NCBI RefSeq assembly: GCF_014898055.3
Contig: NW_023605083.1
Coordinates: 61,730,228-61,794,227, forward strand
Direction: 5' to 3'
DNA: 64,000 nt
Origin: Talpa occidentalis
Lineage: Eukaryota > Chordata > Mammalia > Eulipotyphla > Talpidae
The notes below the pieces were generated by a model. It was not told the DNA's origin. It saw only the letters and a program-made list of their open reading frames with translations, and searched no databases. Every line of letters starts with the position of its first letter. The stretch's first letter is position 1. Positions 26,865-39,370 of this stretch are shown in pieces. Position numbers and translations under genes: made by a program.

Positions 26865-27040
26865 GCGTCTGCTGCATGCTGTGTGCTGTATTTAATACTC
26901 ACAACAATCCTAAGTGAAAAAACTTAACAACTTTCTCCGTTTACCATAGTGCAGCTGAAACTCAGGGATGACTGAAGGTCATGGTCATGCAGGGAACACT
27001 GACAAAGCCTAGCTTAGAATCCAGACCTGTCTCAATCCTA
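26865..27040 (-). repeat. MIR SINE (diverged)
   Basis: GCTGTATTTAATACTCACAAC and a following 'ACTCAGGGATGACTGAAGGTCA'-type stretch match the reverse MIR order loosely. Confidence 0.55.
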
Positions 27041-27525
27041 AATTTCCACTTTCCTTGCTGCAGACTCTTAAGATTGACCAAGGGTGAAGGTTGATGGGGA
27101 CAGCTGGATGCTACTCCAGAATACATAGGACATCTGGTTTAGGGGTTCCATATCAGGAGAATAAGTGGATTGTGAGTCTTCGGGTTCCCAGCATCATAGA
27201 GAGAAAATTTGCTATTGTGGTTAGTTGCTGTTGAGTTGAAGGTGAGGTGCTCAGTGGGTTTCTAATGCAGTCTTTTCTTTCCCATTGATAACTATAAGCC
27301 CCATCACATTCCCCCCCCCCCATACACACACAGATGAGTGCTCGTGCATGCATGCACACATGTGCACACACACACGGAGCATGCGTTTTTCCTCTCGAAG
27401 GACTCCTGTTGCTTCCTCCCACCATAGCAATGTGTGCCACTCTGTGGCTAAACTTTACCTTATGTCAGGACGCTGACCAGTCAGAACTCTCCACACAGGC
27501 CAGAGAGTATGCCTTACTTATCTTT

Positions 27526-27849
27526 TTTTTTTTTTAATTTTTTTTAAAGAGGCATGTATTTTTATTTATGATTTATTTATTTGTTTGTTTGTTTTGTTTA
27601 TACAAGCACTGGGTACAGTCAGAAGATTGGGAGGGTGAGAGAATTCACCAGAGCCAGAGCGGGGAGCAGAGCAGGCAGAAGGACCGAAGTACACTGCTGA
27701 GGGGAGCAGCGGGCGGCAGGAGAGGTCTGCGCGCCATGTGGGACCCTCCTCCGGTGGCCGGGGAGCAGCCGGGGATCGAACCGACGCCACAGAGGCCGCG
27801 GGCAGCTTCGCAACCCAGAGCTCAACCGCTGCGCCACCGGGGAGGCCCC
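27526..27849 (-). mobile_element. tRNA-derived T+ SINE 7
   Basis: Reverse-oriented. The 17-bp duplication ATGCCTTACTTATCTTT / ATGCCTTACTCATCTTT lies at 27509-27525 and 27850-27866. The long T-rich tail (27526-27600) has a secondary insertion of T-rich text. It is very close to SINE 6 and is a good representative of the family. Confidence 0.97.
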
Positions 27850-29099
27850 ATGCCTTACTCATCTTTAAACCCCTAGCCCAAGAATGACAAAATTGTTTGG
27901 GTGATTTTTGATAAGTAACATAGGCGTCCAGCTGATACCTTTATGCTATCTTCTGTCCTGTTGTGTGGGTACATAGTAAATGAAGCTGGAAAGCGTCTAA
28001 ATCACAATGAAAGTATTTCTAGCAGAGCCAGTCCCCTGGGAGAGGCTTGGGAATCTCCTTTGTTGGCTCTTTAGACAATGGGCTCTTTGCTGTACTACCT
28101 CACAATTAGTGACAGAAGCAGTTAGAGAAACAGAATAAAGAAGTCTAAAATTATGCATGCCCTCTTCACTGTTTATAATTGATATGCCTGGTGTCCCCTG
28201 ATAATCATTGGAAAATATTGAGCTTTTCCATGCTTAAAATAATTCATTTCTCCGATAAGCAGACTATTTAAGTCACTATATAACTCTATCTTTTCGATGA
28301 CTAAATTCCTCTTGTTTTTGTCTCTGTAGAGAAAATGATCTAAAACATTCTTGTTTTGGGTGACTTGAGCTGTCAGTTAAATTTAAAAAACCAATTATTT
28401 TTGAGCAGTAGAGCTTTACAAATTCTAAAGTCACAGTCTGGAAGCCATCCAGGATGTAAATATTTCCTTTTGGGGTGAATACTGTCAGATTCTTTCTGTT
28501 TCGTTCCAGTTCTGGTGTCCCACCTCCCCTCACTTAGAGACAAGGGAAAGCCTCACTAATTGGCAAGGCTGAACAGGTGTAGCAGATTCAGTGCATAAAG
28601 AAGCGAGACCCTGATCCTCTCCAGGGGACAAATAAAGAGTGTGCTTGTGTGGGGCAGTATTGAATGCATGGAAAGTGCCAGAAATGCCCCAGGTTTAATT
28701 AAGGTTTGGCAAGTCTCACTACCTGAGTTCTCATCCAGGCTCAGTCACTTAGTATTTGTTGATTCACAACCTCAGAAATGCCCTAGGATGAAATTCAAAA
28801 TTGACCCCATATAGACAAGCAGAGACCAGAGGGGCAGATGCCCCCAATTCATAGGTGGGCCCTTTGAGAACAAGGGAATGAACTTATATACAAGGCTCAG
28901 CTTGGGCAGCTGCAAGACAGGTAGATATCTATACCCACCTGCCAAAATTTAGAGTCACGTATGTAGTCCAGATGGTTTTGGTAACACATTACCTGCTCAA
29001 GGCTGTGTCCTTGATGTAGCTCTAGTATGGTAATGGGGGGCAGAAGGCTATTCCAAGGACAGGGGAGGGTGGAGGGAAGAAACCTCCATTGCCAGGTCA

Positions 29100-29285
29100 G
29101 GTCCCAGGTCAACCAGATGACCACTTTCAACACTAGTGTGTAAACATGGGTAAGCTACTGTGTCTAAGCCTCTATAAATGCTGGTAACCACGCCCACTTC
29201 ATGAAGATGCCGTGTGAGGAGAAATGAGCTGTTTGTGTCAGTCTGTAGCATGGTGCTGGGTTCACACTAGGTGCTCACTTGATGT
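29100..29285 (+). repeat. MIR SINE (diverged)
   Basis: GGTAAGCTACTGTGTCTAAG and the terminal CATGGTGCTGGGTTCACACT plus AGGTGCTCACTTGATGTCAG read as a sense MIR end. Confidence 0.55.
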
Positions 29286-29629
29286 CAGTTATTAGCTCTT
29301 TGGAACTTCTTACTTCATTTTTCTAAGGCTACACTGTTCTTGCTTTCCTGCCAAACAGTAATCCGGGGCCAATTGTCATTTTCTTTCTTTTTTTTTTCAG
29401 TTGTCATTTTCAAAGGAAATGTTATTTGAAAGTTAAGGAAAATATACCTACAGATATAATTTCAAAGTAAATTTCCATGTCCCTAGTGAAAAAAAAAATT
29501 GTCTTAAGGCTTTCAAAGAACACCAATTTCTATCCAGAAAATTTCTCAGCAGTTGTGACAAAGAGCTCTTGCAAGACCCAAATTTCCTTTATCCCAGCAA
29601 AACCACTCCTCAGGCACAGATTACCTGGC

Positions 29630-29785
29630 ATGCTTTTATTGAGGTTCTCAAGTGTAAGAGCTTGTTCAAATGCATACATCAGAGCCCCATCCCTAGAGAG
29701 GCGTTCAGGGTCTGGGAATGTGCATTTGTCAAATCCCAGGCAACAGTTGCTACAGACAGCCAGACAGCACTTTGAGATCTACTCC
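29630..29785 (+). repeat. MER5-like hAT fossil (diverged)
   Basis: GCTTGTTCAAATGCATA, CCCCATCCCTAGAG and GGTCTGGGAATGTGCATTT follow the order of the MER5 consensus text. The element is degraded and the call is tentative. Confidence 0.5.
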
Positions 29786-30874
29786 AGGCCAGGTGTTCCT
29801 TCATCCCTGCAGCACCTGTCTCTGCGGGACAGATGCCCTCTGCTCTTTCTCCTGCTAGAGCTGGGGCCCAGGTCATGCCTTCCTTCCACTAAAGATTAAC
29901 TGACTCACCCTTCAAAACCAAGTTCCAACCATGGCCTGAGAACCTTCAGTGTGGTAGGCTCCAGGATTGGTCTGGTACTTACAAAGATGAATTCAGTGCT
30001 AACACAAAGCTCACAGTCTAACCGAGGTGCCCTTCAGAGAAAGGTGTCTTCATGTAATGAAGATGTTCACGAAGCATGAAAAGAGGGCTGACCCGGGCTA
30101 GTCTGGCCTCATAGGATCTGTCCAAAGGTCTCTGCATCTGATCTCTGGGGTCACCTAGTTTGAAGATCCCCTTGAGCATCAAGGAATGTTCCAGGCCTAA
30201 CTCATTTGGGGATGATTAGTATATATGGCAGGCAGTATTCATCTGCGGAGAGATCCTACACATCCCAGGAAGTTAGCATCAATGCTCTGCCAACACTAAA
30301 TGCCAACGCCCCCTCCTCCCAGTAACTGTGACAGTCGGGAAAATAAATGCCACCATGCCATTTTCAACACCCCAGGTGAGCTGATACTGCCCTAGGGTGG
30401 GGGCATCCACCTAGTCCTTCCTCACTTTATCTACAGCTCTGCTCCCTCCCTAAGTGACTAGCTCCCTCCTGGCTGTGCTGCAAACCTGCAGTTTGACAAT
30501 GACACAATTTATAATTCAACTTACAGCATGGAATTTTATATACAAGTGAGTTAACATAATATCAACCAAGAGTCACTTTGTAGCAGGGAAAAACCAACTG
30601 GGATTTCAGAAGCACCTTAATCACTTTTTTTTCTATAAAAGAGAAGTTTTCTTTCTTTCCAGTGACATGTGGATGAACCTTAGTGGGGTTGCCTTAGTGA
30701 GTAAATCCAGTGATTTCTAATCAGCGTCTGTAAAATTGTACAGAATCTGAGGCTGACCTTTGTGGTGGGAGGTGCAGGGGTTCTTGGAGAGCAGAGGGGC
30801 CACCTGAGGCCTCAATTTGTAGGTGCCTCTCGGTGCTGCATGGGCTCCCCACACCGGGAAGTCAAGCAGAGGAT

Positions 30875-30988
30875 CACTTTCTGCTTACTGAATGTTAACC
30901 AAATGCCATGTGCTGTGTTGATGCCAAGGAGAACCTCTTAAATCTTCAGCAACACCCACAGTTTTAGCATCTTACAGTGAGAGCCATT
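30875..30988 (-). repeat. MIR SINE fragment at the LINE-1 copy 1 target site
   Basis: ACTGAATGTTAACCAAATGC and GTGCTGTGTTGATGCCAAGG, then an 'ATCTTCAGCAACACCCACAG' stretch, follow reverse MIR order. L1 copy 1 inserted just downstream of it. Confidence 0.5.
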
Positions 30989-31002
30989 AAGACTTAGCCC
31001 CA

Positions 31003-32236
31003 GGCAACATGGCGGCGAGGAGACGCTGCGAGTAAGATCTCCCATTAAAAAAAGTTAATAGGGAGGAAAAGCGGCAGGTCCCAGTGAGAACTGGGACACG
31101 GAAGATAAACGGGTGACACCAGCAAACTACCCGAAGAAGAAAGTGACCATAAAAGAGGACTAGAAGGGAGGGAAGCGCAGAACCCTGCTCCCCTCCCCCG
31201 CCCACAGAGGCGGCACTCTCCGCCCGGCAGAGAGGAGGAAACAACAAACCAAAACGACCCACAGGAACAAACGACACAGCAAGCGGGACTGTGAGTGGAA
31301 AGGAACTATTGCAGCCACCACACCCCGTGAACGGGAGCTGAGGCGAACCCTGCAGGATCCGCCAGGGCGGTGAGCGAACCGGCTCCGGGCGCCATTAGAG
31401 AAGAACAAAGACCCCGGGAGACGCGCACACAGCCCGGGCTGCCGGTAAGCTGGCGCGGAAACGCGGCGCGCTCGGTGCACTTGAAAAGCAAGTGCAGACC
31501 TGGATCGCGGCTGCCCAGGTCCCCGCGCCTGCGACCTAGGCTTGCGGGGAGACGACCTAGGCTTGCAGGGAGACGACCTAGGCTTGCGGGGAGACTCGCG
31601 GAGGTCCTCACTGAGGTGAAGGTCCCTCCCTGAGTGAGCAGGAACCAGGCGCCCAGGCACGGGAGCTGTGCAAAAGGCGCCATTCCCGCGCCACTGAACT
31701 GGGCTACAGCCCGCGTCCTGGAACTGAGGGCTTTGAACTGAGACCTGGGGCACGAAAATTCGGGGCGTGGTTTCTCCACGACGGTGGGGCACAAGGCAGA
31801 CACAGCACCCCAAAGCTGTTGAGGTGAACCCTACCATTCCCACTCTGTTCTCTGTCCCACGGGGTGGGGGGAGGCGAAAAACAGCCCCCCAAGGACAATA
31901 GGAGAGATCTCTGGCGCCACCTAGCGACCAGGAAAAAAAAAAGTCACTAACACCCTATAAAACAGGACATTTCTTAAGACTGCTTGAAAAGGACAGAAGG
32001 TTTCTGGAGGACCCAGTGGCCAGCCGGGAAGTTATTCCACGCCAGGCCCCTTCTGACCAGCAGTCTGAGCCCACAGAGGGAGCAGGCACCCACGTCCGGG
32101 GCAGACCGGGTGCGCAGAAGAGTGTGCCTGAAACCGGAGGCGCAGGGACTGCATCCCGCTTCGCCATTTGAGAACAGGGACATTTCTTCAGTAAAAACTG
32201 CCTAAAACCAGCAGAAAGCTCCCCCAGAAGACAGAG
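31003..32236 (+). promoter_or_regulatory. LINE-1 copy 1 5' UTR / internal promoter
   Basis: GC-rich and CpG-rich, unlike the surrounding intron. The first bases contain AACATGGCGGC (31006-31016), a YY1-type site in the position where human L1 also has one. A 21-bp unit (GACCTAGGCTTGC...) is repeated three times at 31533-31595; copy 2 has one such unit. A module beginning AACAGG(G)ACATTTCTT recurs at 31962 and 32173. Promoter function is known for L1 5' UTRs in general and inferred here. Confidence 0.8.
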
Positions 32237-33265
32237 ATGGCTCCTGGAAGAGCCAGAGGGGAGCGGAGAAGTTCACCCAAGATGTCAGTCAGTCCGAGCA
32301 ACACAGTGTCCCAACGCATACGACAAATTAGAAAACAGACAGTAGGGAGTAGAAGAACCACACGCAACCTAAAAACTCCTCAGGAAAGAAGCACACCACA
32401 AAAAAGAAAACCACTCCCCAGATTGCAACGACAGCAACTTGGAAGAACTTCTGAGCCTTCCAGAAAGAGAATTTAAAATTGCCATGATTAAAAAAGTGAT
32501 AGATCAGAAGAAGGAAATTGAGTCCCTAAAGAGGGAAGTAAGAGAAATGCGGGAGATCAAAGAATTAATGGAGGAACTAAAGAACTCTGGGAAAAGCAAT
32601 GAAAGCAGAATAGATGAAATGGAAGAACGAATAAGTAATCTTGAAGACACAGAAATAAAAAGAACCAAAACAGAAAAGGAAAGAGAAGTACGAAGGAAAA
32701 AGAATGAAGAAAGACTTCGGGAACTATCTGACTCCATGAGGAAAGGAAATATAAGAGTTATAGGAATTCCAGAAGGAGAGGAGAGAGATGTAGGAACAGA
32801 GAAAATATTCATGGATATAATTGAAGAGAACTTCCCAAATGAGAAGAAGGAGCTGAAAATTGATATACAAGAAGCAAGAAGAACACCAAACTTCCACGAC
32901 GAAAGGAAAAACACAGCAAGACACATAATAGTAAAGCTCCCAAGAATCCAGGACAAGGAAAAAATAATGAAGCTGACAAGAGGGAAGAAACAGATAACAT
33001 TCAAAGGAAAACCAATCAGGCTGACATCAGACTTCTCTGAAGAAACACTACGGGCAAGGAGAGAGTGGAGGGACATAGTCAACAGACTCCAAGAAAACAG
33101 ATGCCAACCAAGAATACTCTATCCCGCAAAGCTCTCTTTCCTCCATGAAGAAAGAATATGGACCTTCCCAGACAAAGAGAAACTCCGAGTTTCATTGCGA
33201 CTAAACCCCCACTCCAAAAAATACTACAAGGAATCCTAAAGCCAGAACCTCAGAGGGACGAATAA
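32237..33265 (+). pseudogene. LINE-1 copy 1 ORF1 (RNA-binding chaperone), frameshifted
   Basis: This is the ORF1p gene (trimeric RNA-binding protein of the L1 RNP). Compared with copy 2 it has one extra A in the run near 32400-32405, which diverts the frame after about 56 codons, and one missing base near 33188 that spoils the last about 25 codons. The middle stays open from 32439 and contains the coiled coil, the RRM-like segment (around KGNIRVIGIPEGEERD) and the C-terminal domain (around FSEETLRARREWRD). Its coiled coil is 28 residues shorter than that of copy 2. With both frameshifts accounted for, the gene spans 342 codons plus stop. Confidence 0.93.
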
Positions 33266-33337
33266 CAACGAAAGAAGACCAAAAAAAAAAAAAGTTATTA
33301 AAAGAATAAATAAATAAAATCAAAGGAAAGACAAACA

Positions 33338-36300
33338 ATGGCAAATACAGATGCTAACATATCAATATTAACTCTAAATGTAAATGGACTAAACTCTTCA
33401 ATAAAAAGACACAGAGTTGCAGCCTGGATTAAGAAACAAAACCCAACCTTTTGCTGTCTCCAGGAAACACATTTAGCTACAAAAGATAAAAATAGGCTCA
33501 AAGTCAAAGGATGGAAAACAATCCTACAAGCAAATGGGCCAAAAAAGAAAGCAGGAACAGCTATACTTATATCAGATAAAACAGACTTCAAACTCAAAAA
33601 AATAAAAAGAGACCCCAATGGTCACTACATTATGATTAAGGGGACAATACTTCAAGAAGAAATAACACTCATTAACATATACTCACCAAACGAAAGAGCA
33701 CCAAAATATATCAGACAACTGTTGTCCTCTCTGAAAACAGACATCAGAGAAAACACATATGTAGTGGGAGACTTCAACACACCACTATCAACAATGGATA
33801 GATCAACAAGACAAAAAATAAGTAAAGAAACTAAAGCTCTAAATAAGGACCTAGAGCATTTGGGCTTAACAGACATCTATAGAACACTAAACCCAAAAAA
33901 AACGGAGTACACATTTTTCTCAAGTGCACACGGATCATTCTCCAGGATCGATCACATACTGGGGCACAAGACAAACATCAACAGATACACCAAGATTGAA
34001 ATCATACCAACCATCTTTTCTGACCACGAAGGCATCAAACTAGAAATAAATCATAAAAAGAAGGCAAGGAACTATCCTACCTCATGGAGATTAAAAGCCA
34101 CACTACTGGAAGACCACTGGACTAACGAGGAGATCAAAGAAGAAATTAAAAAATTCTTTGAATTGAATGACAAGGAGGACACCAATATCCTAAATGTATG
34201 GGATGCAGCAAAAGCAGTAATAAGAGGAAAATATATAGCAATAGAAGCTCACATCAAAAAACAAGAAAGAACTCAAAGAAACAACCTAATCTCGAAGCTC
34301 AAAGATCTAGAAAAAGAACAACAAAAAAAGCCCAGAACCAGTAGAAGAAAAGAAATAATAAAAACCAAAGCAGAAATAAATGAAATTGAAACTAAAAAAA
34401 CAATCCAAAAGATCAATGAAACCAAGAGCTGGTTCTTTGAAAAAATAAATAAAATAGACAAACCCCTAGCCAGGCTCACAAAGGAAAAAAGGGAGAAAGC
34501 ACAAATACACAGAATCATAAATGAAAGAGGAGAAATCACAACGGACACAGCAGAAATCAAAAGAATAATCAGTAACTACTATGAACAGTTATATGGAAAC
34601 AAGTTCAACAATCTAGAGGAGATGGACAAATTCCTACAACTCTACAATCACCCAAAGCTAGATAAAGAAGAAATAGAACACCTAAACAGACCAATTACAA
34701 TTAGCGAAATTGAAATGGTAATCAAAAACCTCCCCAAAAACAAAAGCCCAGGACCTGATGGATTTACAAATGAATTCTACCAAACATTCAGAGACGAATT
34801 AGTGCCTATCCTTCACAAACTCTTCCAAAAATTGAGAAGGAAGGGACAATACCAAACACGTTCTATGAAGCCAATATTACACTAATACCAAAACCGAATA
34901 AGGACAACACAAAAAAGGAAAACTATAGGCCAATCTCCCTAATGAACACTGATGCAAAAATCCTCAATAAAATTTTAGCTATCAGAATCCAACAATGTAT
35001 TCATAAGATAATTCACCACGACCAAGTTGGATTCATTCCAGGGGCACAAGGATGGTTTAACATCCGAAAATCAATCAACGTTATCCAACACATCAACAAA
35101 AAGAAATATAAAAACCATATGATAATATCAATAGATGCTGAGAAAGCTTTCGACAAAGTGCAACACCCATTCATGATAAAAGCCCTTGAAATTCTTGGGA
35201 TACAAGGAACATACCTCAACATCATAAAGGCCATCTATGACAAGCCAACAGCCAGTATCATTCTCAATGGTGAAAAGCTGAAAGCAATTCCATTAAGATC
35301 TGGAACAAGACAAGGATGTCCACTCTCACCACTGCTTTTCAATATAATACTGGAAGTCCTAGCCAGAGCAATAAGACAAGAGAAAGACATCCAAGGAATC
35401 CAAATAGGAAAAGAAGAAGTCAAACTATCACTATTTGCAGATGATATGATAATATACATAGAGAACCCCAAAATCTCCACAGAAAAACTAATTCAACTCA
35501 TCAATCAATTCAGTAAAGTGGCAGGATACAAAATCAACACGCAAAAGTCAGTAGCCTTCCTATACACAAACAATAAATCTGAAGAAGAAGAAATCAAAAA
35601 AACCACCCCTTTTATTATCGAAACAAAAAAAAATCAAATATTTGGGAATAAATCTAACAAAAGAGGTAAAGGACCTATACAAAGAAAACTATAAAACACT
35701 GTTAAAAGAAATAGAAGAAGACACAAAGAAATGGAAAGACATCCCCTGCTCATGGATTGGAAGAATAAACATTATTAAAATGGCCATCCTACCAAAAGCA
35801 ATATACAGATTCAATGCTATTCCAATCAAAATCTCAATGGCATTCTTCAAAGAAATAGAACAATTATTGATGAAATTCATATGGAATCACCAAAAACCCC
35901 GAATAGCCAAAGCTCTCCTGAAAAAAAAAGAAGGAAATGGAGGCATCACACTCCCAGACTTCAAACTATACTACAAAGCCATAATCATCAAAACTGCATG
36001 GTATTGGAACAAGAACAGACATACAGACCAATGGAATCGAATAGAAAATCCAGAAATAAACCCACAGATTTATGGTCAACTAATCTTTGACAAAGGAGCA
36101 AAGACTATGCATTGGAGCAAAGAAAGTTTGTTCAATAAATGGTGCTGGGAAAACTGGGTCGCTACATGCAAAAGAATGAAGCTTGACCACTACCTCACAC
36201 CATACACAAAAATCAACTCAAAATGGATTAAAGAACTAGACATAAGACCTGAAACCATAAAATACATAGAAGGAAATATAGGCGAAACACTACGGGATTT

Positions 36301-37165
36301 GCACATCAAAGACATCTTTACAGACACATCACCCAAAGCAGTGATAGTGAAGAGAAAGATAAACAGCTGGGACTACATCAAATTAAAGAGCTTCTGCACA
36401 GCAAAAGAGACAATAACAAAAACAAAGAGAAACCCCACCAACTGGGAGAACATTTTTGCACCCAACACTAATGATAAAGGACTGATCACAAAAATCTGCA
36501 AAGAGCTGATGAGACTCAGCAACAACAAAGAAAATAATCCAGTCAAAAAATGGGCAGAAGAGCTAAAAAGAAACTTCTCTGAAGAGGAAATGCAAATGGC
36601 CAACAGACATATGAAAAAATGTTCAACATCACTTGTAATCAGGGAAATGCAAATCAAAACTACCATGAGATACCATCTCACACCAGTGAGAATGGCACAT
36701 ATTAAAAAAACTAGCAACAACAAATGTTGGCGAGGATGTGGAGAAAAAGGAACTCTTGTGCACTGTTGGTGGGAGTGCAAAGTGGTCCAACCACTATGGA
36801 GAGCTGTGTGGAGATTTCTGGACCTACTAAACATAGAGCTTCCATATGATCCAGCAATTCCACTCCTAGGTATTTACCCAAAGGACACAGAAACATCAAT
36901 TCCAAAGAGCACCTGCACTCCTATGTTTATAGCAGCACTGTTTACAATAGCTAAGCTTTGGAAACAACCCAAATGCCCAAAAATAGATGACTGGATCAAG
37001 AAGATGTGGTACATATATACCATGGAATATTACTCAGCATTCAAAAAAGATAAACACATGCAATTTGCAGCAACATGGATGGCGCTGGAAGGGATCATGC
37101 TCAGCGAAATAAGCCAAAAAGAAAAAGAAAAATACCGGATGGTCTCACTCATAGCAGGAATCTAG
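33338..37165 (+). pseudogene. LINE-1 copy 1 ORF2 (endonuclease-reverse transcriptase), two frameshifts
   Basis: The span equals 1275 codons plus stop, the same length as human L1 ORF2. The N-terminus has the APE-type endonuclease with LNVNGLN, QETH, GDFNTPLS, SRIDHILGHK and SDHEGI motifs. The reverse transcriptase follows, with [17 protein letters not shown], [21 protein letters not shown] and the catalytic FADDM intact at about 35440. The C-terminus has the CX3CX7HX4C motif (CWRGC...H...C). A deleted A in the run at 34827-34831 and an added A in the run at 35625-35633 shift the frame out and back in. About 270 codons between them, including the RT catalytic core, are therefore read out of frame with the N-terminus. 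It is otherwise open to TAG at 37163-37165. Confidence 0.95.
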
Positions 37166-37237
37166 AAAACTTAAATAAGGGACCAGGAAAATGAATATAA
37201 GAAAGTGAAAATCAAAATCAACAAAAACTATGAACCA

Positions 37238-37300
37238 GAGACACTTTTTGGGGGGTGGGGGGCGGGAGGGGAAGGATTGGGGTCAGAATGGGGCATTTGC
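37238..37300 (+). other. G-rich 3' UTR tract of LINE-1 copy 1 (possible G-quadruplex)
   Basis: Consecutive G-runs (GGGGGG, GGGGGG, GGG, GGGG) precede the tail. Equivalent tracts lie at about 57327-57375 in copy 2 and 14837-14870 in copy 3. A G-rich polypurine tract in this place is a known conserved feature of mammalian L1 3' UTRs. Confidence 0.75.
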
Positions 37301-39229
37301 AATTGTATGGGGGAATATAAAAATAAAATTTAATATTTAAAAAAAAAAAAAAAAAAAAAAAAGACTTAGCCCCACCCCAGCCCACCCCATTACACAGCTG
37401 GGAATGGGGTATGGTGGAACTGGGAGCCATAGTCAGGCTGTCAGTACCTAGAGCCAGGACTCTGGGACACTGTCCCACCTGACTTCTCACCTGTCCTTTG
37501 CTAGAGTCATCTCTTTTCTCATTCATTCTCAGAGCTAAGGATTTAGTCTGATTCCCCCCGATTTTAAATTCTTCAACGATGAGCAGCACTATGCACACAA
37601 ACCTTTTCTGCTTCGTGTCAGGAAAGGTCTCTACATAGATGCCCTACTGCCACAGCGCCATGAGGTCTGGGGCTGCTATTGTGGCTAGGGTGGTGGCCTC
37701 TTGGAGCTGACATTCAATTTCTAGTGCTCTGATAGGTAAGACAAAGAGGAGAGGCCCGTGGCAGAGGCAGAAAGAGAGGACAGGTTAAAATGAAAAGAGG
37801 GCTGGAGCTGGCATTAAGAGACATGGGTTTAAATCCACTTTAAAATGTATCCATTGGGTAACACCATCCATGTGCAGATCCTCTGGGCTTCAGTCTATTC
37901 ACCTGTGAAAGGGGGTTACTTACCCGGTAGGGCAGTTGTGACAGATCTGAGCAATGGGACCAAGGAATCCAAAGACAGATGCCCCCAGGGGTGGGTGGAC
38001 AGGCAGTTCTTGGGAACAGGGGTAGAAAATCTTGGCTTCTCTATTTTAATAGGATGTGAATAAGAAATGAAGCTTTACTAATATCTAATATGTGGCTTGA
38101 CCCTGATACCCACATACTTTTCATGATCTGGGCAGATCCTGAAAACAAACGTGGAGTTCTGGAAGTGGAAGGGGTTGACAACTCCTTCAGCACTCTGTGG
38201 TGTTTTGTAACAGTTTATCTCTGCAGGTGATGTGGGCCATAGAGTGCATACCTGGTTTAAAATTAACAAACCTTACCAAACTGAAGATGTGTCTTTAAAA
38301 AGGTTTTTGTATAGAGACCATGAATTAAAAACTAATGTTAAAATGGTAGAGCTAAAACTTCCCTGGGAAGGAGTTTTTTAAAAAAAGAAAAAAAACAACT
38401 CCATTAAGATGTAAAAACAAAGACAGGTTAATCATGCTGGATAAAAGGTTGACCCCAAGAAACCCAAAATTATCAAGAAGACTCTTTGAACTAAATACTT
38501 ACATCTATTCTCATTAACAGTACTATTAGTTTTTAGTGAGAGTAGCATATTTCTTTTACAAATTATCTGCTTTAAGTGCACATTTTGTGCATATTCTATA
38601 ATGTCCACATTAGTTCAGTGGCACACATATTTTATGTTTATCTGTTATATTTAGAGACAGAAAGACAGATGATAGAGAGAATACAAAATATTTTACACAT
38701 AAAGATGTGTGGAAAAAGTTGTAGACTACCATGCATAATACATACATAAAATATATGAAGCCTGGCACACAGGGCACATTCAGTAAGTGTTGGCTTCTAT
38801 GCTCTTTCCTGCTGGAATGGAGTCTGGTTCTGGAGTGGAGCATGCTGGTTAAAGGAAAGTAGCTGCCTGGACTTCTGGAACAAAGTACCTCTCAAACCAA
38901 TTGGCTGTGCTACCCAAGGCCTGGCCCCATAACAGCTGTTTACACCGAGCCAGGAGCAGGCCAGCTGGCTGCCCATTAGTGCCCACTTCTGTCACCACTG
39001 CACAGTTGTCACAGCGCTGGCACCCCACCACCAGACACAGCCAAGAAGAGGCACCAGCGTCAAATATTTGCTGCCTATCTCAACTACCACACCAGTTCCT
39101 CGATTCTACAGTTTTTCAGATTTGGGGTCTCCTCCTCAAACTCACTTGTGACCATTCATTTATTGGTGAATCTGAACAGGAAGGCAGTTGCTCCTCTCAT
39201 TGGTTGGACTGCAGGAGTTAATGTGCTGA

Positions 39230-39370
39230 GCAGGTAGTTTGCCCAGCCTTCTGCTAAGGACTTTTCCAGAATTATTTCGATATTGTAACAATGACAGGAG
39301 GTAAGTCCTTCTACTAGTTCCACTTTACATATTAGCAAACTAAGACTTAGAGAGGTTAAAGGAAAGCAGT
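39230..39370 (-). repeat. MIR SINE (diverged)
   Basis: GACAGGAGGTAAGTCCTTCT and TTAGCAAACTAAGACTTAGAG, then GAGGTTAAAGG, give the core of reverse MIR. Confidence 0.6.

Larger units (their letters stand above)
21593..30874. other. Intronic sequence between the serpin retrocopy and LINE-1 copy 1
   Basis: It contains SINEs 5-7, L2, MIR and MER fragments and a CA-rich patch at 27310-27378 with a C10 run. Unassigned stretches are 21593-22642, 22964-24540, 24670-25440, 25600-26050, 27867-29100 and 29790-30870. None shows a supported gene. Confidence 0.6.
31003..37360 (+). mobile_element. LINE-1 copy 1, near full length, dead
   Basis: A 14-bp perfect target-site duplication, AAGACTTAGCCCCA, lies at 30989-31002 and 37361-37374. 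Inside are a 1.23-kb GC-rich 5' UTR, ORF1, a 72-bp spacer, ORF2, a G-rich 3' UTR and a poly(A) of about 20. It starts some 24 bp downstream of the start seen in copy 2, so it is slightly 5'-truncated or used an alternative start. Each ORF carries two frameshifts. It is very similar to copy 2 by eye, indicating a young family. It lies in the PALM2 sense orientation. Confidence 0.97.

Noticed and set aside
29477..29899. 140-codon open frame, plus strand
   Set aside because: It overlaps MER5-like fossil sequence and has no initiation or splice context.
32504..33082. 192-codon antisense frame, repeated at 52576-53154
   Set aside because: It is the mirror of the A-rich ORF1 sense strand. Its Phe/Ser/Leu-rich content follows from the sense codons.
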